Source: Mesaphorura yosii (taxonomy: Eukaryota > Arthropoda > Collembola > Poduromorpha > Tullbergiidae). Taken from it: a stretch of 54,393 bases of DNA. The DNA is taken from positions 1-54,393 of the forward strand of contig WIXG01000453.1 of assembly GCA_009869945.1 (NCBI GenBank). The letters run 5' to 3'. The notes under the pieces are model-generated. The model saw only the letters and a list, made by a program, of their open reading frames with translations, made no database searches and was not told where the DNA came from. Each line of letters begins with the position of its first letter. The stretch's first letter is position 1. The position numbers and the translations under genes are program-made. This document shows positions 1 to 11,356 of the stretch, piece by piece.

Positions 1-235
1 CTTACCGATAGCTTGCAAAATCAATGGCAAAGATTGGTCCATACACTTTTTTCATTTCCATGAATTTTTTAAATGGATGTGTACCCAATTGATGAAGATT
101 ACCAATAAATGGAAGCGAGCGTGGTCCAGGTGGATAATTTTTGGGTCTACGCTGGAGAAAAATGAGCAAACCCAAAACAACACCCAATAAAACCCCAAAA
201 CTTGGGAACTGGACAAAATCTGCGAATGCTGACAT
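1..235 (-). CDS. Cytochrome P450, N-terminal part (cut by window edge)
   Basis: Only about 78 N-terminal residues are visible; the gene continues past the left edge. I start at the ATG at 235 because the longer frame to 268 opens on GTG. The protein begins with a hydrophobic membrane anchor (about residues 12-27) and a basic stop-transfer segment. The proline-rich hinge PPGPRSLPFIGNLHQL follows, which is the classic microsomal P450 signature of CYP2-clan-like enzymes. The haem-binding cysteine lies outside the window. Family knowledge predicts an endoplasmic-reticulum monooxygenase. The subfamily and substrate cannot be read from this fragment. The hinge is unmistakable; whether the gene is complete cannot be judged. 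Confidence 0.85.
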
Positions 236-1089
236 TGTGTAACCGTTCCTTTGCTTGAAATCGAACACTAAAGTGAGGAACTGTAATTGTAAGTGAACCT
301 ATTAGAGCAAATTACTCATTATATAATCTCATGCAAAAAATGACATTTGGACAACTATCTGTGCTCGTGGCGTGTATAAGTAACATTACACACACATCAC
401 TGGTTGTCCTTGGACTTTTGTTGGACTGTAATTGGTTAGCAATATGAATTTGTTGAATTCAAGTGCTATCATGTTTTATTCACGAATATTTTCATGAATA
501 CACATTTCGGAATCAAATTTTGTTCAATATAATTTTCTTGTAGATTTTCCTTAATACCAGGTTAGTGAGTGCCGGTCCGGCTCAAGAAGGCATTGACATT
601 TGGTTCAGTAAAAGTAGCGCAGGGAAATCAGCAGCAGGGCCATGAAAACTCGAACGCGACGGCAATATGGAAATCTAAAGTTCTCGAAAATTACGTTCTA
701 TTGTTGTAATGGGAAAACGTAATGGTCGGTCGACAAATGTTTTGACTCCAGAAATACCTCTGCCAGTTGTACTATGTATAAAATCTCACTGTCACAGAAG
801 ATAGGGCTTAGGAGCGAAGCATAAGGTCCTTTTTTAATTCACTTGCCTTATAATGGCATTAATGATGATCGCGTACATTTAAGGCTGTTGTAGATGGAAT
901 GCAACGAGATGCAAAAATCGGATTTCAGTAATAACGAAGTAGTCGAGTTTTATTGCACTGCTAACAACATCATTCAACATAGAACATTGGCCAAATGCTG
1001 GCATCATTTAATTGCGATGTCTTTCCATTGCATTGGTTTAACACAAAATAGCAACTAATTATAGCGAGGACAAGCATGCGAATTTCTTA
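236..1089. other. Intergenic, 5' flank of the P450 gene
   Basis: I see no credible coding exon here. An AATAAA on the minus strand at about 948-953 is a plausible poly(A) signal for the minus-strand repeat-protein gene that ends at 1090. Confidence 0.5.
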
Positions 1090-3455
1090 TTACTGAAGCA
1101 AGAAATAAACATCGCGGGGGTCGGCGAATTTGCGGTGTCCTCCGACGATCGAAGTGTCTTCGTCACTGCTGCTTGGTTTTGGATCAGCCTTCTTGACTGT
1201 CTTCGTCTTGGTCTTCTTAATCACGATGTGTGTTGACTTGGATTTGGATGTCTTGGAAGATTTGACAACGACCTTCTTGCTGGCTTCAACGACGGGCTTC
1301 TTTGCGGCTGCGACTCCGACGCGGACAACTTTCTTTACCTTTCCTGGCGGCTGCTTCTTCGCCACGCTGATCTTGACAGTTTTCTTTCCGGGAGTCGTCG
1401 CCGGCGACTTCTTCGACTTGGTGAGTGAAACCTTTTTCTTTGGCTTCTCCTCGGATGAATCTTCCTTTGACACTGAAACGGATTCCGACGATTTTTCTTC
1501 GGACGAATCCTTTTTCGATTTGGATTTAGAAACTTTCTTGGACACCGATTTGGTCTTAGGAGCCGACTTGGAATCCACTGAAACGTCTTTCGCGACCAAA
1601 ACCGAGTTGGACTTTGGCGCTGAAACTCCTTTTGTTGCTGTCGCTGAAATGGAAACGGATTTGCTTGGGCTCGCCTTGCCGTTGACTACTGCGACTTCGA
1701 CATCAGCGCTCTTTGCTTTTGTTGGCGCACCAGCGTTGGAAGCCTTCGCCGTCACGGTAACGCTTTTGTTTATCGACACGGCCTTCAAACGCTTGGCAAT
1801 TGTTGCGCGGGTCAGATTCAAGACGAACTCGCGATCCACAGGCGTTGGCTTTGGCTTTCCTGGCACAGTTTTGGTGACATTGATATTTAGAGGAGCGCCC
1901 GGTGTAATTTGCTTGTCAATGGTAATTTCGGTATCGGCCGCAGTCACGGTTTGAAGAGAAGTTGAGCCTGGCGCTGGAATTTCTTTGTCAACGCTGACAT
2001 CAACTGGGCTTGACGAGGCAGGAGCAGCTTGCTTCAGAAGATGAAATCCGTTGCCTTTCTTGACGGAGGTGGGCTTGGCGCTTGGATCCTTGCTGATATC
2101 GATTGTGACCGTTTCTGTCACCGTCGAATCATCCGGCGCTGATGCACCTGTTGTATTTGGAGCTTCTTCGCCTACTTCGGTCGTCATTGCCGTTGCATCG
2201 TCGTCCGGTGCAGGCTCTGTCGTTTTAGCGTCATCCGCGGCGGCGTCCGTTGCGGTCTCATCACTTGCCGCAGGCTCAGTCGTCGTCGCTTCTTCTGGAT
2301 CGTCCGCATCTGCTGCTGTGGTTGCCTCGTCGTCGGCTGGTTCTGGCTCAGTTGTCTCGGCCTCCGCGTCAGCATCGGCGTCAGCGTCAGTAGTCTCTTC
2401 AGCATCGTCGGGCGCTTCTGTTGCAGTTTCAGTGGCCGTGTCATCGTCAGCAGGCTCCGATTCTGTTGTCGCCTCTTCTTCTGGAGCCTCGGTCTCATCG
2501 TTGGGTTCAGCTGGTTCGGTAACGTCTTCAGACACTGGTTCCGTTGTCTCATCTTCAGCATCAGCTACTGTGGTCGTATCCGCATCCGGCTCTGGCTCCG
2601 TCGTTGCCTCTGCTTCTTCAGTTGTAGTCGTTTCATCATTCGTTATGCTCACATCGACCGAGACATCACTCGCTGCTGTCGTGCTCCCATCAGCAGCAAC
2701 GTTAATATCCTTTGTGAGCTCAAAGTCCGCCTCAGCATCTGCTTCAGTTCCCGTTCCATCTCCAATCGTTTTGCTAATCTCCACGTCTGTGCCTGCTGTG
2801 TTAATGGCAGCGGTCGATGAATCATCTGATCCCAAGCTTATGTCTTTCGAAATAAGAAGATTAGCGTCCGATGGTGAAGAATTGTCCTTCACAATCTCTA
2901 TTTCAACATCGTTGCCGGCGCTAGCGGTTGGGTCCGCTTCATCTGTCTTGCTCTTATCTACTGTTATGTCGATGGATTTTGCATCTAAAATTGAAGGCAG
3001 AGTCAAACCAATAACCAATGGAATCGGGAGTCCCGTCGGTGTAATTTGGAAATGTGAATCCGGAAATTATACCTTCGTCCGCGTCGGCATCCGTGGTCGC
3101 GTCGAGCAGAACGGAGGAAAACAGACCGCTCAGGCCAGGTTCGGTGGCTTTCGCGTCTGTGTCGACGTCCTTGCTGATCTCAATTGTTACGTCGGAGGAT
3201 GCTGCCGGAGTGGAGTCGGGCCCAGCGCCCGCGGTTGAGTCAATGTCTACGGTTTTGTTCACCGAGACGGATCCATCATCACCGACGCCGATGCCAGTTT
3301 GGATTCCGACGGCTGAAATGCCAAAAATTGAGTAAGTTAAGCGTAAGTTTTTTGAAGCTGAATGCATTGATCAAAATTCTGTGCTCACCTTTGGACGAGA
3401 CTGATAATGCTCCCAATAACAGCAAAACTGCGACCTTCAGAATGGCGGTGCCCAT
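1090..3455 (-). CDS. Secreted charge-segregated low-complexity repeat protein (unknown)
   Basis: Three exons, 3455-3389, 3312-3073 and 2984-1090, join in phase to give 733 residues. Exon 1 encodes a clear signal peptide (MGTAILKVAVLLLLGALS). A short motif recurs through much of the chain: an alternating hydrophobic stretch, then [SND]-K-[DTSE]-[IV], as in VSVNKTV, IEISKDV, VEISKTI, IDISKDP, VDVSVDKEI and ITIDKQI. Between roughly residues 103 and 380 the linkers are acidic and rich in Asp, Glu, Ala and Thr. From about 400 to 715 they are rich in Lys, Ser and Val. The tail is SIVGGHRKFADPRDVYFLLQ. I recognise no family. The bias could suit an extracellular matrix, silk, mucin or biomineral role, but that is inference. 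The long opposite-strand frames are composition artefacts. Confidence 0.75.
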
Positions 3456-4420
3456 CCTGTTGTTGCCCTGATCTGGTCTGATTGTTGAACGGAAGAGTCG
3501 AAGGGTACTGATTCTGAGGCGGTTGGATTGTCCGTCTGAGTACTGCCAACACGAAATGAACGTAATGAAAGAATAAATGGATCCTGTAAAGCTGATGCTG
3601 AACTGCTAAACACAGAAATGAAAGGATTTAATGACATTAATCCGGATCTCATCTCAATCGAAACATCTGCAGATTTTCTTTGAAACCCTTCCAAGTTTGC
3701 ATAAAATAAAGGCATGTGCGTCAACGTCAACGAATGGTGGACAACCTCTTTCTTAATCTATCATGCTAAATTCAGTCACGTGGAAAACTTCAATCCGATT
3801 AGAATCAAACGCTTTGGCCCATGCTTGTTCGAAGTCTCGAAGTACAATTCCGTAGAGGCAATGAGCGCTGGACGGCTGGGCTTCTTTAGTAGAGCCACCT
3901 GCCTCCTTCCCATGTTGTTTGTTGGCCGTAGTCCCTTTCTTTGCAACATTGTTGGTTCCAGCAGTTCCAAGCAGTTTGGCACGGAAGTGGGTCGAGGTTG
4001 GAAATGCCATACGGACGACACGGGTTGCCGCTTGCCATTGTCGTGTGTTTGAATTGCTATTGCTTCAATGCAAATTGTCAAAAACTTCAAGTATCAGAAT
4101 AAGATGCATTATAGAACCTAACATCTGTAGTTTGATAAAAAAAACGCGAAATTGCGTGCTCACCTTCACGGACGATTGAGCAAAACTTTGATTTTGAGAT
4201 TAGTTAAGTTTAATCGATTGATTGCTATAACTTTTGTTTCTAGCCATTCGAATTCGAGCTTGAAGCTTGCAATGAGGGACCGTCTGCCCAACGCCAATTA
4301 AAATGTAAATTTTTTGCCAATTCACTGCTTAGTGCCAAAAGTTACCCACTACCAGTTGGTAAACTTGCTTACAATCATGCCAGGCATCAATCGTGAGTCA
4401 TCCAGCTGAATTCGCCCCAC
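3456..4420. other. Intergenic between divergent genes
   Basis: This spacer separates the repeat-protein gene (minus) from the ionotropic-receptor-like gene (plus). Several overlapping open frames exist on both strands at 3714-4179. None has a recognisable domain or matching splice partners; one is listed separately as a weak candidate. Confidence 0.4.
3753..4010 (-). CDS. Possible small ORF (85 aa), unsupported
   Basis: An ATG-initiated frame of 85 residues has a basic N-terminal half (Lys, Thr and Gly rich) and ends FHVTEFSMID. I see no signal peptide, membrane segment or known motif. A second ATG frame of about 50 residues starts some 30 bases upstream in another phase. It could be a small protein, an exon of an unseen gene, or chance. 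I do not assign a function. Confidence 0.2.
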   Translation of the reverse strand: MAFPTSTHFRAKLLGTAGTNNVAKKGTTANKQHGKEAGGSTKEAQPSSAHCLYGIVLRDFEQAWAKAFDSNRIEVFHVTEFSMID

Positions 4421-6874
4421 ATGGTCGTCAAATGGACAGCGATCGCCGTCGTAGCCGTCTGTGTCCAGACTCTACTTCACCTCGTGCCCGTGTCTGCCGA
4501 CTCGGTCGTGCCATCTTCCCAGGCAAAGAATTCTGATCGCCCCTTCGACCTTCAGCCATTCGTCCACCATTTTAAGCACGGTTCTGCCCACATAATCGCC
4601 TGCAGGCCCCGCATAGATCTGCGCCCTCAACCCGAAGTTCCACTCATCCTCAACACGGCGTACCACAACTCCATCGAGGTTGCAACAGAAAACCCTCGCC
4701 GCCCGTACACCTGGAAATGGGCCAACGTGACCTTCACGAACGCAGATGTCCTTCGCCATCAATTCGAAGCTCGCTACACAAGCTTGATGGTGCTTGTCCT
4801 ACACCCACAAGCCGTAAAGGACGTGAATTGGTCGATATTTTACTATCACAGCCTGTACTGGACCGCAATCAACACAACGACCGTCCACTACGCGCCGTAC
4901 TGGCGAATAAGCGAGCTTCGATACGTGAAACGGGCGTACATTTTCGTCGTTAAGGCGGAAGCGCCGGAAGGAAACGAAGTCCTGGCTGGGCAGCAGTTGC
5001 TGAGTTTCACAATTCCGCCACTTTTCGTGTTTGGTACCGCCACCGCCGCGGCCTCAGAACAAAATTCAAGTGAAAGCGTTCGCGCCGAGCGCGAGCAAGC
5101 CCAAGAAAAAGCCGCAGTCGTTCTGAAGGAAATGATTTTGTTTCAGCCAATCTACACTCGGTTCACTTTCAGCATCAGCAAAAACAAAAATACAATGCAG
5201 CAAGCTATGAAGGACCCTGACGCTGAGGGTTTTGCCCCAGCTCGAATAGATGCGGCGTGGAATTCGCTGCTGCGGTCGGCAGGCAGGTACCTCAGCTGGC
5301 AAGTGTACTACGAGAATAAAGCCGTGTCCTACTGCGGTGGGCCCGAGCTGCACCTGCAGCGAGCCAGCGCCATCCCAGCAGCTAGAAAATATCCACCGCT
5401 CCTGCTGACAGCCCTTCTCGTCGAAGAATTCGGGCCCAACACGACCATCGGCACGAATTTCACTGCATGCACGGCCGAGCAAAAGGCGCTTCGCCGTACG
5501 AATCTCGCGCTGACCTTTCCGTGGCAGATTTACTACGCCGAAGACGTGAGCAACGACATCGAGCCCTTTGGCGTGACGCAGTATTCGTTTGTCACATGCG
5601 ACGGCGTTTCATTCAACGGCATGCTGTCAGGGCTCATGGAATCCCTCAACTTGTGGGTGACGATCATCGCCTTGTTTCTTGTTATTAAACTCGTTCTCTG
5701 GGGCATCTTCAAATTCAAGGCCATCAACGCGAGCTCGTCACAGCTTACTTTCGCGCTCATGCTCACTTTCATCTTCGAAGCTTCACTGCCACTCTGCAAC
5801 GCTCAGGTCCGGCGTTACCTGACGTGGATCATCGTCTGCATTCTGCTCATGGGGATCGTCATCACAAACGAGTTCAAGTCGGTGCTCATCACGGAACTCA
5901 CGGCGCCCAACCGCTGGCAGGGCGTGAGGAGCTTCGAGGAAGCGCTGGTGAAGAATTATTCCGTGCTGTCACGGTTCTTTTTAGACAAAGGCTTCGCGAG
6001 CGATTCGCTTATGGACCACCTCGTCGAGTGTTGCACGAATGATACGGACGTCAATCTTTGGCGGAGCGCGAGCGGGGCGAAGGACAGCGCCAATGCCAAC
6101 GTGTATTGCAGGTTCAGAAAGGAAAAACTGGGCGATGCTCGTTTGCAGTCGACAGTCCCTCTGGACATCGGGCTCCCGAGTTTGGCCGAAGGCGCGCAGG
6201 CGGGCGTGACCAAGTCGCTAATGAGCTCAGTTAAGTACCCGTGCACTGCGATCCTTGCAGCAGCTGAGGCCGCAAGAGAAAGCAAAGACACAGGCGGGAG
6301 CATGGTCCCTATCTTTGACGAGGAGATCCTCAAATGCAAGTCAACCATTTTCGTCGACCACAGCCAATACTTTGAACGGACGTACCACAAGCTACAGAAT
6401 ATGAACAGAAAGCAAGATAAGAAGAACATGTACAAGATGGATGTGGGAGTCCTAGCAAGGCGCAAAGGATTCCTTTTCTTGTATACGCACTACCTGTGGG
6501 ATCGGGGCCTTATTAAAGAAAGGTTCAGGTGGATTCAGGCGGCGGGGTTTCATGTTTACTGGGAGCGGATCGTGCAAGAAGATCGTGTGCTGGAGTACCA
6601 CAACATGTCTAGAGGTATGAGAAAGGAGCAAGCCAACCTGACGACAACGGAGAAGAAGTTTTCGCAGGACGAGAGCGATCCGACCAGCAATCTGTCATTG
6701 GACGGGACAACAATTTGGGCGCTTTTCTTCGTGTACGTCGGCATGCTGCTCGCGAGCGCCCTGCAGTTTGTGATTGAGCTAAAATGGTGCAGGCGAAGTC
6801 TGTGGTGGGTACGAAGGAGAATTCGGCGTAGAGGTGAAGGCCAACCAGGAAGGTCAGTGGACATCGAAGCTTAA
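4421..6874 (+). CDS. Divergent ionotropic-receptor-like protein (iGluR fold), intronless
   Basis: A single 817-residue frame starts at the ATG at 4421. Visible parts, in order, are a signal peptide (about residues 5-26), a long extracellular region with many N-glycosylation sequons, and a membrane helix at about 410-430. A hydrophobic pore-like stretch follows at about 440-458 and a second helix at about 466-490 (TWIIVCILLMGIVITNEF). A second extracellular ligand-lobe-like segment with cysteines comes next, then a last helix at about 766-787 and a basic cytoplasmic tail. This M1-pore-M2-lobe-M3 order is that of ionotropic glutamate-like receptors, and lineage-specific arthropod IRs are often intronless and very divergent. 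A chemosensory role is inferred from the family. I could not place the canonical ligand-binding Arg/Thr/Asp residues, so it may not bind amino acids. Confidence 0.65.
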   Translation: MVVKWTAIAVVAVCVQTLLHLVPVSADSVVPSSQAKNSDRPFDLQPFVHHFKHGSAHIIACRPRIDLRPQPEVPLILNTAYHNSIEVATENPRRPYTWKWANVTFTNADVLRHQFEARYTSLMVLVLHPQAVKDVNWSIFYYHSLYWTAINTTTVHYAPYWRISELRYVKRAYIFVVKAEAPEGNEVLAGQQLLSFTIPPLFVFGTATAAASEQNSSESVRAEREQAQEKAAVVLKEMILFQPIYTRFTFSISKNKNTMQQAMKDPDAEGFAPARIDAAWNSLLRSAGRYLSWQVYYENKAVSYCGGPELHLQRASAIPAARKYPPLLLTALLVEEFGPNTTIGTNFTACTAEQKALRRTNLALTFPWQIYYAEDVSNDIEPFGVTQYSFVTCDGVSFNGMLSGLMESLNLWVTIIALFLVIKLVLWGIFKFKAINASSSQLTFALMLTFIFEASLPLCNAQVRRYLTWIIVCILLMGIVITNEFKSVLITELTAPNRWQGVRSFEEALVKNYSVLSRFFLDKGFASDSLMDHLVECCTNDTDVNLWRSASGAKDSANANVYCRFRKEKLGDARLQSTVPLDIGLPSLAEGAQAGVTKSLMSSVKYPCTAILAAAEAARESKDTGGSMVPIFDEEILKCKSTIFVDHSQYFERTYHKLQNMNRKQDKKNMYKMDVGVLARRKGFLFLYTHYLWDRGLIKERFRWIQAAGFHVYWERIVQEDRVLEYHNMSRGMRKEQANLTTTEKKFSQDESDPTSNLSLDGTTIWALFFVYVGMLLASALQFVIELKWCRRSLWWVRRRIRRRGEGQPGRSVDIEA

Positions 6875-7430
6875 TTGGAACAGCAACGTCATTAAGTATT
6901 CCTTTTCCTACCCTGCAGCAAGAACATGCTTCATTAATAATTCAAGAATCAAGAATTCTAGCAAAGCTGTTTGTTCAAGTATTAGTAATTTTCTTTATCG
7001 TCTCAATCAATTTTTAAAATAATAGTTCCAATCCTCATTCAGCATTCTTGGATCATATCCTCGTGATTGAAGGCTAAGGATTACGAAAGTAGCCTAATCT
7101 AATCTAAACCCCTCAAAAATAGAAGCGTGCATGTGAACCACAGACACGGTTACACTTTGCACTTTGGAACTTTGTAATCAAAAGCTACAGAACAGTATTC
7201 GGTTTTCGATAAGGTGAATCACATGGCGATGAGCTGTGGGACTAGGCACAGGCACTAGGCTAGGCTTAGAAGAGATAGAAGATAAGATTAAGACAAGAAT
7301 ATAACACGCCGATTATTTGTAATTGTGCGTAACAATCATTGATTTGGTAACTTTCGTGTTGTGTTGTGTCTTGAACTAGAATGGAAATGGAGTAGAAGCC
7401 CAGAAGCTATTTGCTATTTGCGGGTGGTGC
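6875..7430. other. Intergenic, convergent 3' ends
   Basis: AT-rich spacer between the converging IR-like and Mpo1-like genes. I see no coding signal. Confidence 0.5.
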
Positions 7431-8369
7431 TCATTTCTTCTTGCTTTTGCTTTTGCCATTGCCTCCTCCAGCGGCAGCCCGCTTTTCGGCCTTGAACTGG
7501 GCAATGTTCTTCATCACAATCCTCTCGACCTTCTTGTGGAAGTCCTTTCGGTAGCCGAACATGAAGAGAACTTCGAGGAGGACGAAAAATGGCGCCATTC
7601 TGGAAAGAGAAAAAAAATCAATGTGTGCCTGTTTAAAAGAACGTGCCCACGCCGAAATCTTACAAGAACGCCTGAAGCAAGTTGTCCAACAGCGCTGGAG
7701 CCCGTCCTTCGAAGTGTCCGTGTCCGAAAAACTGCAAATTTTGCAAATTTCCCGATTACATTGAATTTGAAGCAATAACAATCGAATAATATAGCCAAAC
7801 GATTGACAATTTTTGTCTACTTACTTGGGCAATCCAGCCAGCGATGTGAATAGCGAGTGCAATAACCCACGCCTGGTATCCGTAACTCGATTCAGCGGTG
7901 AGGAAGAATTTCCTCGATGTAATCAGGCACAAGCCCAAGAGAAAAGCAGCAAATGTTCCGGCCCTGAAATCGTGTGAAATGCGAATGTTTACAAGAAAGC
8001 AACGAAACCAATTTCATTTTACTTTTCACGTACTTTTGGTCGAAAATAATATAGAAACTGGCGTAGATCACAACCAGAGCAAACGTCAAGTTGACAGGAT
8101 GGAACGAGGAGAGAATTGCCGGTGCTGTTGTCCACTCGTACGGAACATATTCGGAGAATACCAGCCCGGTCCACAAAATTGGCCATACGCACAGGATGTG
8201 GATCAGTTTGTTCCACGTATCGTGGTGATACGATGCATAGAAGACGAACTGTGACAATAAATTAAATCACGACCCGGTTATAAAACACCCAAATTATGAA
8301 GTCAATCACAGAGCTTCGAGTTTCGGTTGCCAGTCCCCTTACATTTTCTTCCAAGTTAAAAAGTCCCAT
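7431..8369 (-). CDS. Mpo1-like (DUF962/YGL010w family) 2-hydroxy fatty acid dioxygenase homolog
   Basis: Five exons, 8369-8343, 8248-8034, 7963-7825, 7731-7664 and 7599-7431, join in phase to give 205 residues. Exon 1 encodes only MGLFNLEEN. The family hallmarks are clear: an N-terminal FYASYHHDTWNKLIH block with closely spaced histidines, several hydrophobic helices, and a later HIAGWIAQFFGHGHFEGRAPAL block that supplies more histidines. The last part is an APFFVLLEVLFMFGYR helix and a Lys-rich tail ending KSKSKKK, compatible with ER retention. Yeast Mpo1 is an iron-dependent dioxygenase in alpha-oxidation of 2-hydroxypalmitate from phytosphingosine. Whether arthropod homologs share the substrate is not settled by sequence. 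The length is normal and all expected histidine blocks are intact. Confidence 0.88.
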
Positions 8370-10844
8370 TTTGTCCAGCTGATCTGCTGCCTGCCTATGA
8401 CTGCAATTGTGGTCTTGTGTCCTGTCCGTTGTCCGTCTGCTTCCACGTACGCACTGCACTCACGAGCACTGACTGCAATTAAAGTCACGTAATATTACTG
8501 TTATGCAAAGTTGGTTTGAACTGTGAAGTGTTTTCGTTTCGCTGGGAATTTTCTTATCAATTCTGAGCGTGCGAGGAATATCGTATGATTTTACTATCAC
8601 TAACGTCCCCTTGAACTTTAGAGTCCGAACTCTGCTGCTGAGCACGATCGCGATTAAAATGCTAAAGCTGCATCGCGATGTTGACCGAATCTGTAGTGAA
8701 CTGAATAATAAAGCGTAGGCAAAAGCCAAGTGAGTGCATTTGACTTTAACACACATTAAACTGAGATTTAACTCCTGCGCTGCGCGGCACGCATAATTGA
8801 GGCTATATTAGTTTATTGCATGGTTATTGTGACATATTGCTGTACATCTCATATTCTCATACTTTGGGGCTACTATAAATGTGAGCTAAACTGTGTACCG
8901 TGACTTGGCTGCGTGGCTGTGGCTTAACTCCTAACCCATTTAAGAATGCATGCAGTCAGCCCGAGCCCGTTCGCCCAGCCAGCTGAGCTGAGATTTATCC
9001 CACTCGAGGCTCGACGCTTGACAAGCATGTAAGCCAATTTCTCAACGTTACATCATAAAAGTGAGAGTGTGAGAACGGTGAACAGAGAATTGACTGACTC
9101 ACATGGCATGTAATCATTAAGTCACTGCAATTAGTCGTTCAACGTTAACACAAGAAGCTACTGTCTAGGCTTAGAAATACTGACGCTCTTACCTAGTCAA
9201 ATTGTGGTGGAGCGGCAGCGGTCGTGCGATGCGAATGATTTGGTTTGACATGTCTGTCTGCATGATTAACGCGTGGAGCCACTTGTCGACGTGTCGTTTA
9301 ACGGGAGACAAATTCCTGATTCCATTGATAATGCTGAATGCTGATGATGACCAAATAACACAAGCTGAGCTGTGTACGCAAATTATGTCATCAAATAGTT
9401 TAATTGCTATTCAGTTTAGAGCAGTTAATTTCAAGGAGGAAACAGAAGCCTGATAGCAAGCAGCAGGCACTGACTTACCGAATTGCGAATTTTGGACTTA
9501 ATCAATCGTGTTGAGTGTTCAGCACTTGACTTCCGAACCGTCGTCCGTTTTTTCTTGAAGAAGTATTACACATCATGACTAAAGAATTACCCTGAACGAA
9601 GGCTACTTAGAAATCAGAACAAAATCGACAAATTAATGCCAGTCAACCATCCGCGACACAAAACAGAACCGTGCGCCGTGCATGCGAGCAAAAGAATTTG
9701 TTTTGATTCTCGCAGATGATCATTGAGCACATGTGCGGTATTCGACCGAGTAGCCGAGTACGTACTTCATGTGGAAATCCTTCTGCCAGTGACAGTGAAT
9801 CTTGCATTACATGTCCATGGCTTGTATTATTACGCAATGAAACCACTGAGGAATGACTGCTGACTACCACCAACATTGTGTTTAGTGTTTGGCTGCGCTG
9901 CTGTTTGTTGTCCTTTTCATAACCTTGATTTCTTTCGTAAAAATAAAAATGCATGACTCATTCTCATGCTGGTTTCTCATGACCGACTACCTTCGTACAC
10001 GTACGCAGCATTTAGCATTAATTTTACGTATTACAGGCAAGATTACTTTAAAAAATCGCTTGAATTCGTATTCGCAGCAAGCAGACAGTAACCACTAAAG
10101 TTTTCTTAATATACTTCCTCGGGCTAAGCTGGGCTTGGCTTGAGTTCATTCCTAAACCTAGTCGGCAGCTGTTAACATTAACTATTCGGGTTAATTCTTG
10201 TAAATAGTGTATAAAGTCTCTTCTCTTTTTCCACTAACTTCTGCTTTCAGTGATTACTATCGGTGCAGCTAACAAGATTTCAGTGAATTCACACTTTCCT
10301 TCAAAGAGCAGCTTTGAATGTCAACAAGAGTACAAAATCAAGGTCTAGCCCTGCCGTGCAAATATTAAATTAGAATCATTGAGCAAATATTTGAAATTTC
10401 TTAACACTATCCACAATCACAATCAGCAGTTTTTGCAGTCTAGGTCGGTTGACATTGGGGCCAGTACAACGTAAGCTTAAGGTGAGAGAAACTTAATTAA
10501 TGGAGCTGTGAGCTTGCAATACGACTGCTCGAGCGCATATTTTGTGTATGAGATCAGCAGATCGAAATAAGCCATTTATGGGCAAATCTCAAAATCAGAA
10601 TCCGCTTTTTGTGCATAAGGCCAGGATTATCTCAAATGCAAAGCTAAACTCTTGGTTGTATTTTCAGAGTAGAGGCTGATCCTCCGACGAGAAACAAATT
10701 GGCACTACTCCGTAACTCCACAATCATCGACACGGCCGCGTGCAACTTAACCACATTGAGTAATTAATTGGATTATCTTGAACTTGAACGCTTGGTGTGG
10801 TCTTTCAGAAATACATATCATTTTCACGACGAGAAACGTCAACC
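8370..10844. other. Long intergenic region, including probable 5' UTR of the LITAF gene
   Basis: About 2.5 kb separates the divergent Mpo1-like and LITAF genes. Open frames at 9202-9453, 9643-9954 and 8460-8756 show no recognisable protein. A GTAAGC donor at 10471 and an AG acceptor ending at 10667 could define a 5' UTR intron of the LITAF gene. No repeat or RNA gene was recognised. Confidence 0.45.
10210..10252 (+). promoter_or_regulatory. Candidate core promoter (TATAAAG plus TCAGT initiator) for the LITAF gene
   Basis: TATAAAG at 10210-10216 is followed by the arthropod-type initiator TCAGT at 10247-10251, about 39 bases downstream. That is a little longer than the usual spacing of about 31. 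With the UTR intron proposed at 10471-10667 it would give a leader reaching the ATG at 10845. Inference only. Confidence 0.3.
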
Positions 10845-11356
10845 ATGTATTCTCATCGAGCAACAAAGGCAGCACCACCTTCCTACACCGAAGCCATGGG
10901 AGGAGTGCAGGCATCTGCGCCGTACGTCCTGGGGAATCCAAGTAAGTGCCGCTCCAGAAAGGCCTCTTCCTCTTCAACAGGCATGCTTAACTGCTGTTTG
11001 TTTCCTGCAGTTACAACGGGTCCAACAATCGTGACCACGCTGGTGCCCCTTGGACCAAGATCAACGCACATGGTAAGCGAGCAGAAGAGAAGAGAGATCA
11101 AAATCGACGGGTTGGATGGGCAACATATTCCATAATTGCAATGTTTCTTTCTCAGATTTGTCCATACTGTCAATACGAAATTTCATCCGCCACACAATCT
11201 ACTCCTGGTCTGATAGCGTACATATCCGGGGCAGTCATTGCCCTCCTAGGATGCTTCTGGGGTTGCTGTTTAATTCCATGCTGCTTCGACGAATGCATGG
11301 ACGTCCGTCATACTTGCCCGAACTGTCGCTCCTACCTTGGACAGTACCGCCGCTGA
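10845..11356 (+). CDS. LITAF-domain membrane protein (LITAF/CDIP1-like)
   Basis: Three exons, 10845-10941, 11011-11072 and 11156-11356, join in phase to give 119 residues. The N-terminal part is Pro/Tyr rich with PPSYTEA, a PPxY-like motif that in this family recruits NEDD4-type ubiquitin ligases. The LITAF domain follows: knuckle one ICPYCQYEI, a hydrophobic Gly/Cys-rich insert (LIAYISGAVIALLGCFWGCCLIPCC) and knuckle two HTCPNCRSYLGQYRR. The four CxxC cysteines bind one zinc and the hydrophobic insert lies in the membrane on the cytosolic face. Family members act in endosomal and lysosomal sorting. Length and motifs are typical. I chose the ATG at 10845 because upstream codons in frame look non-coding. 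Confidence 0.92.

Noticed and set aside
2051..3238. A 395-codon plus-strand frame and a 274-codon frame at 1130-1954 opposite the repeat protein
   Set aside because: They are antisense shadows: Asp/Glu/Ala/Thr-biased codons read backwards give Ser/Val/Ala-rich open frames. The minus strand has a signal peptide and matching introns.
9202..9954. Several open frames of 80-100 codons in the long spacer
   Set aside because: No signal peptide, motif or consistent splice structure; frequent in AT-rich spacer by chance.
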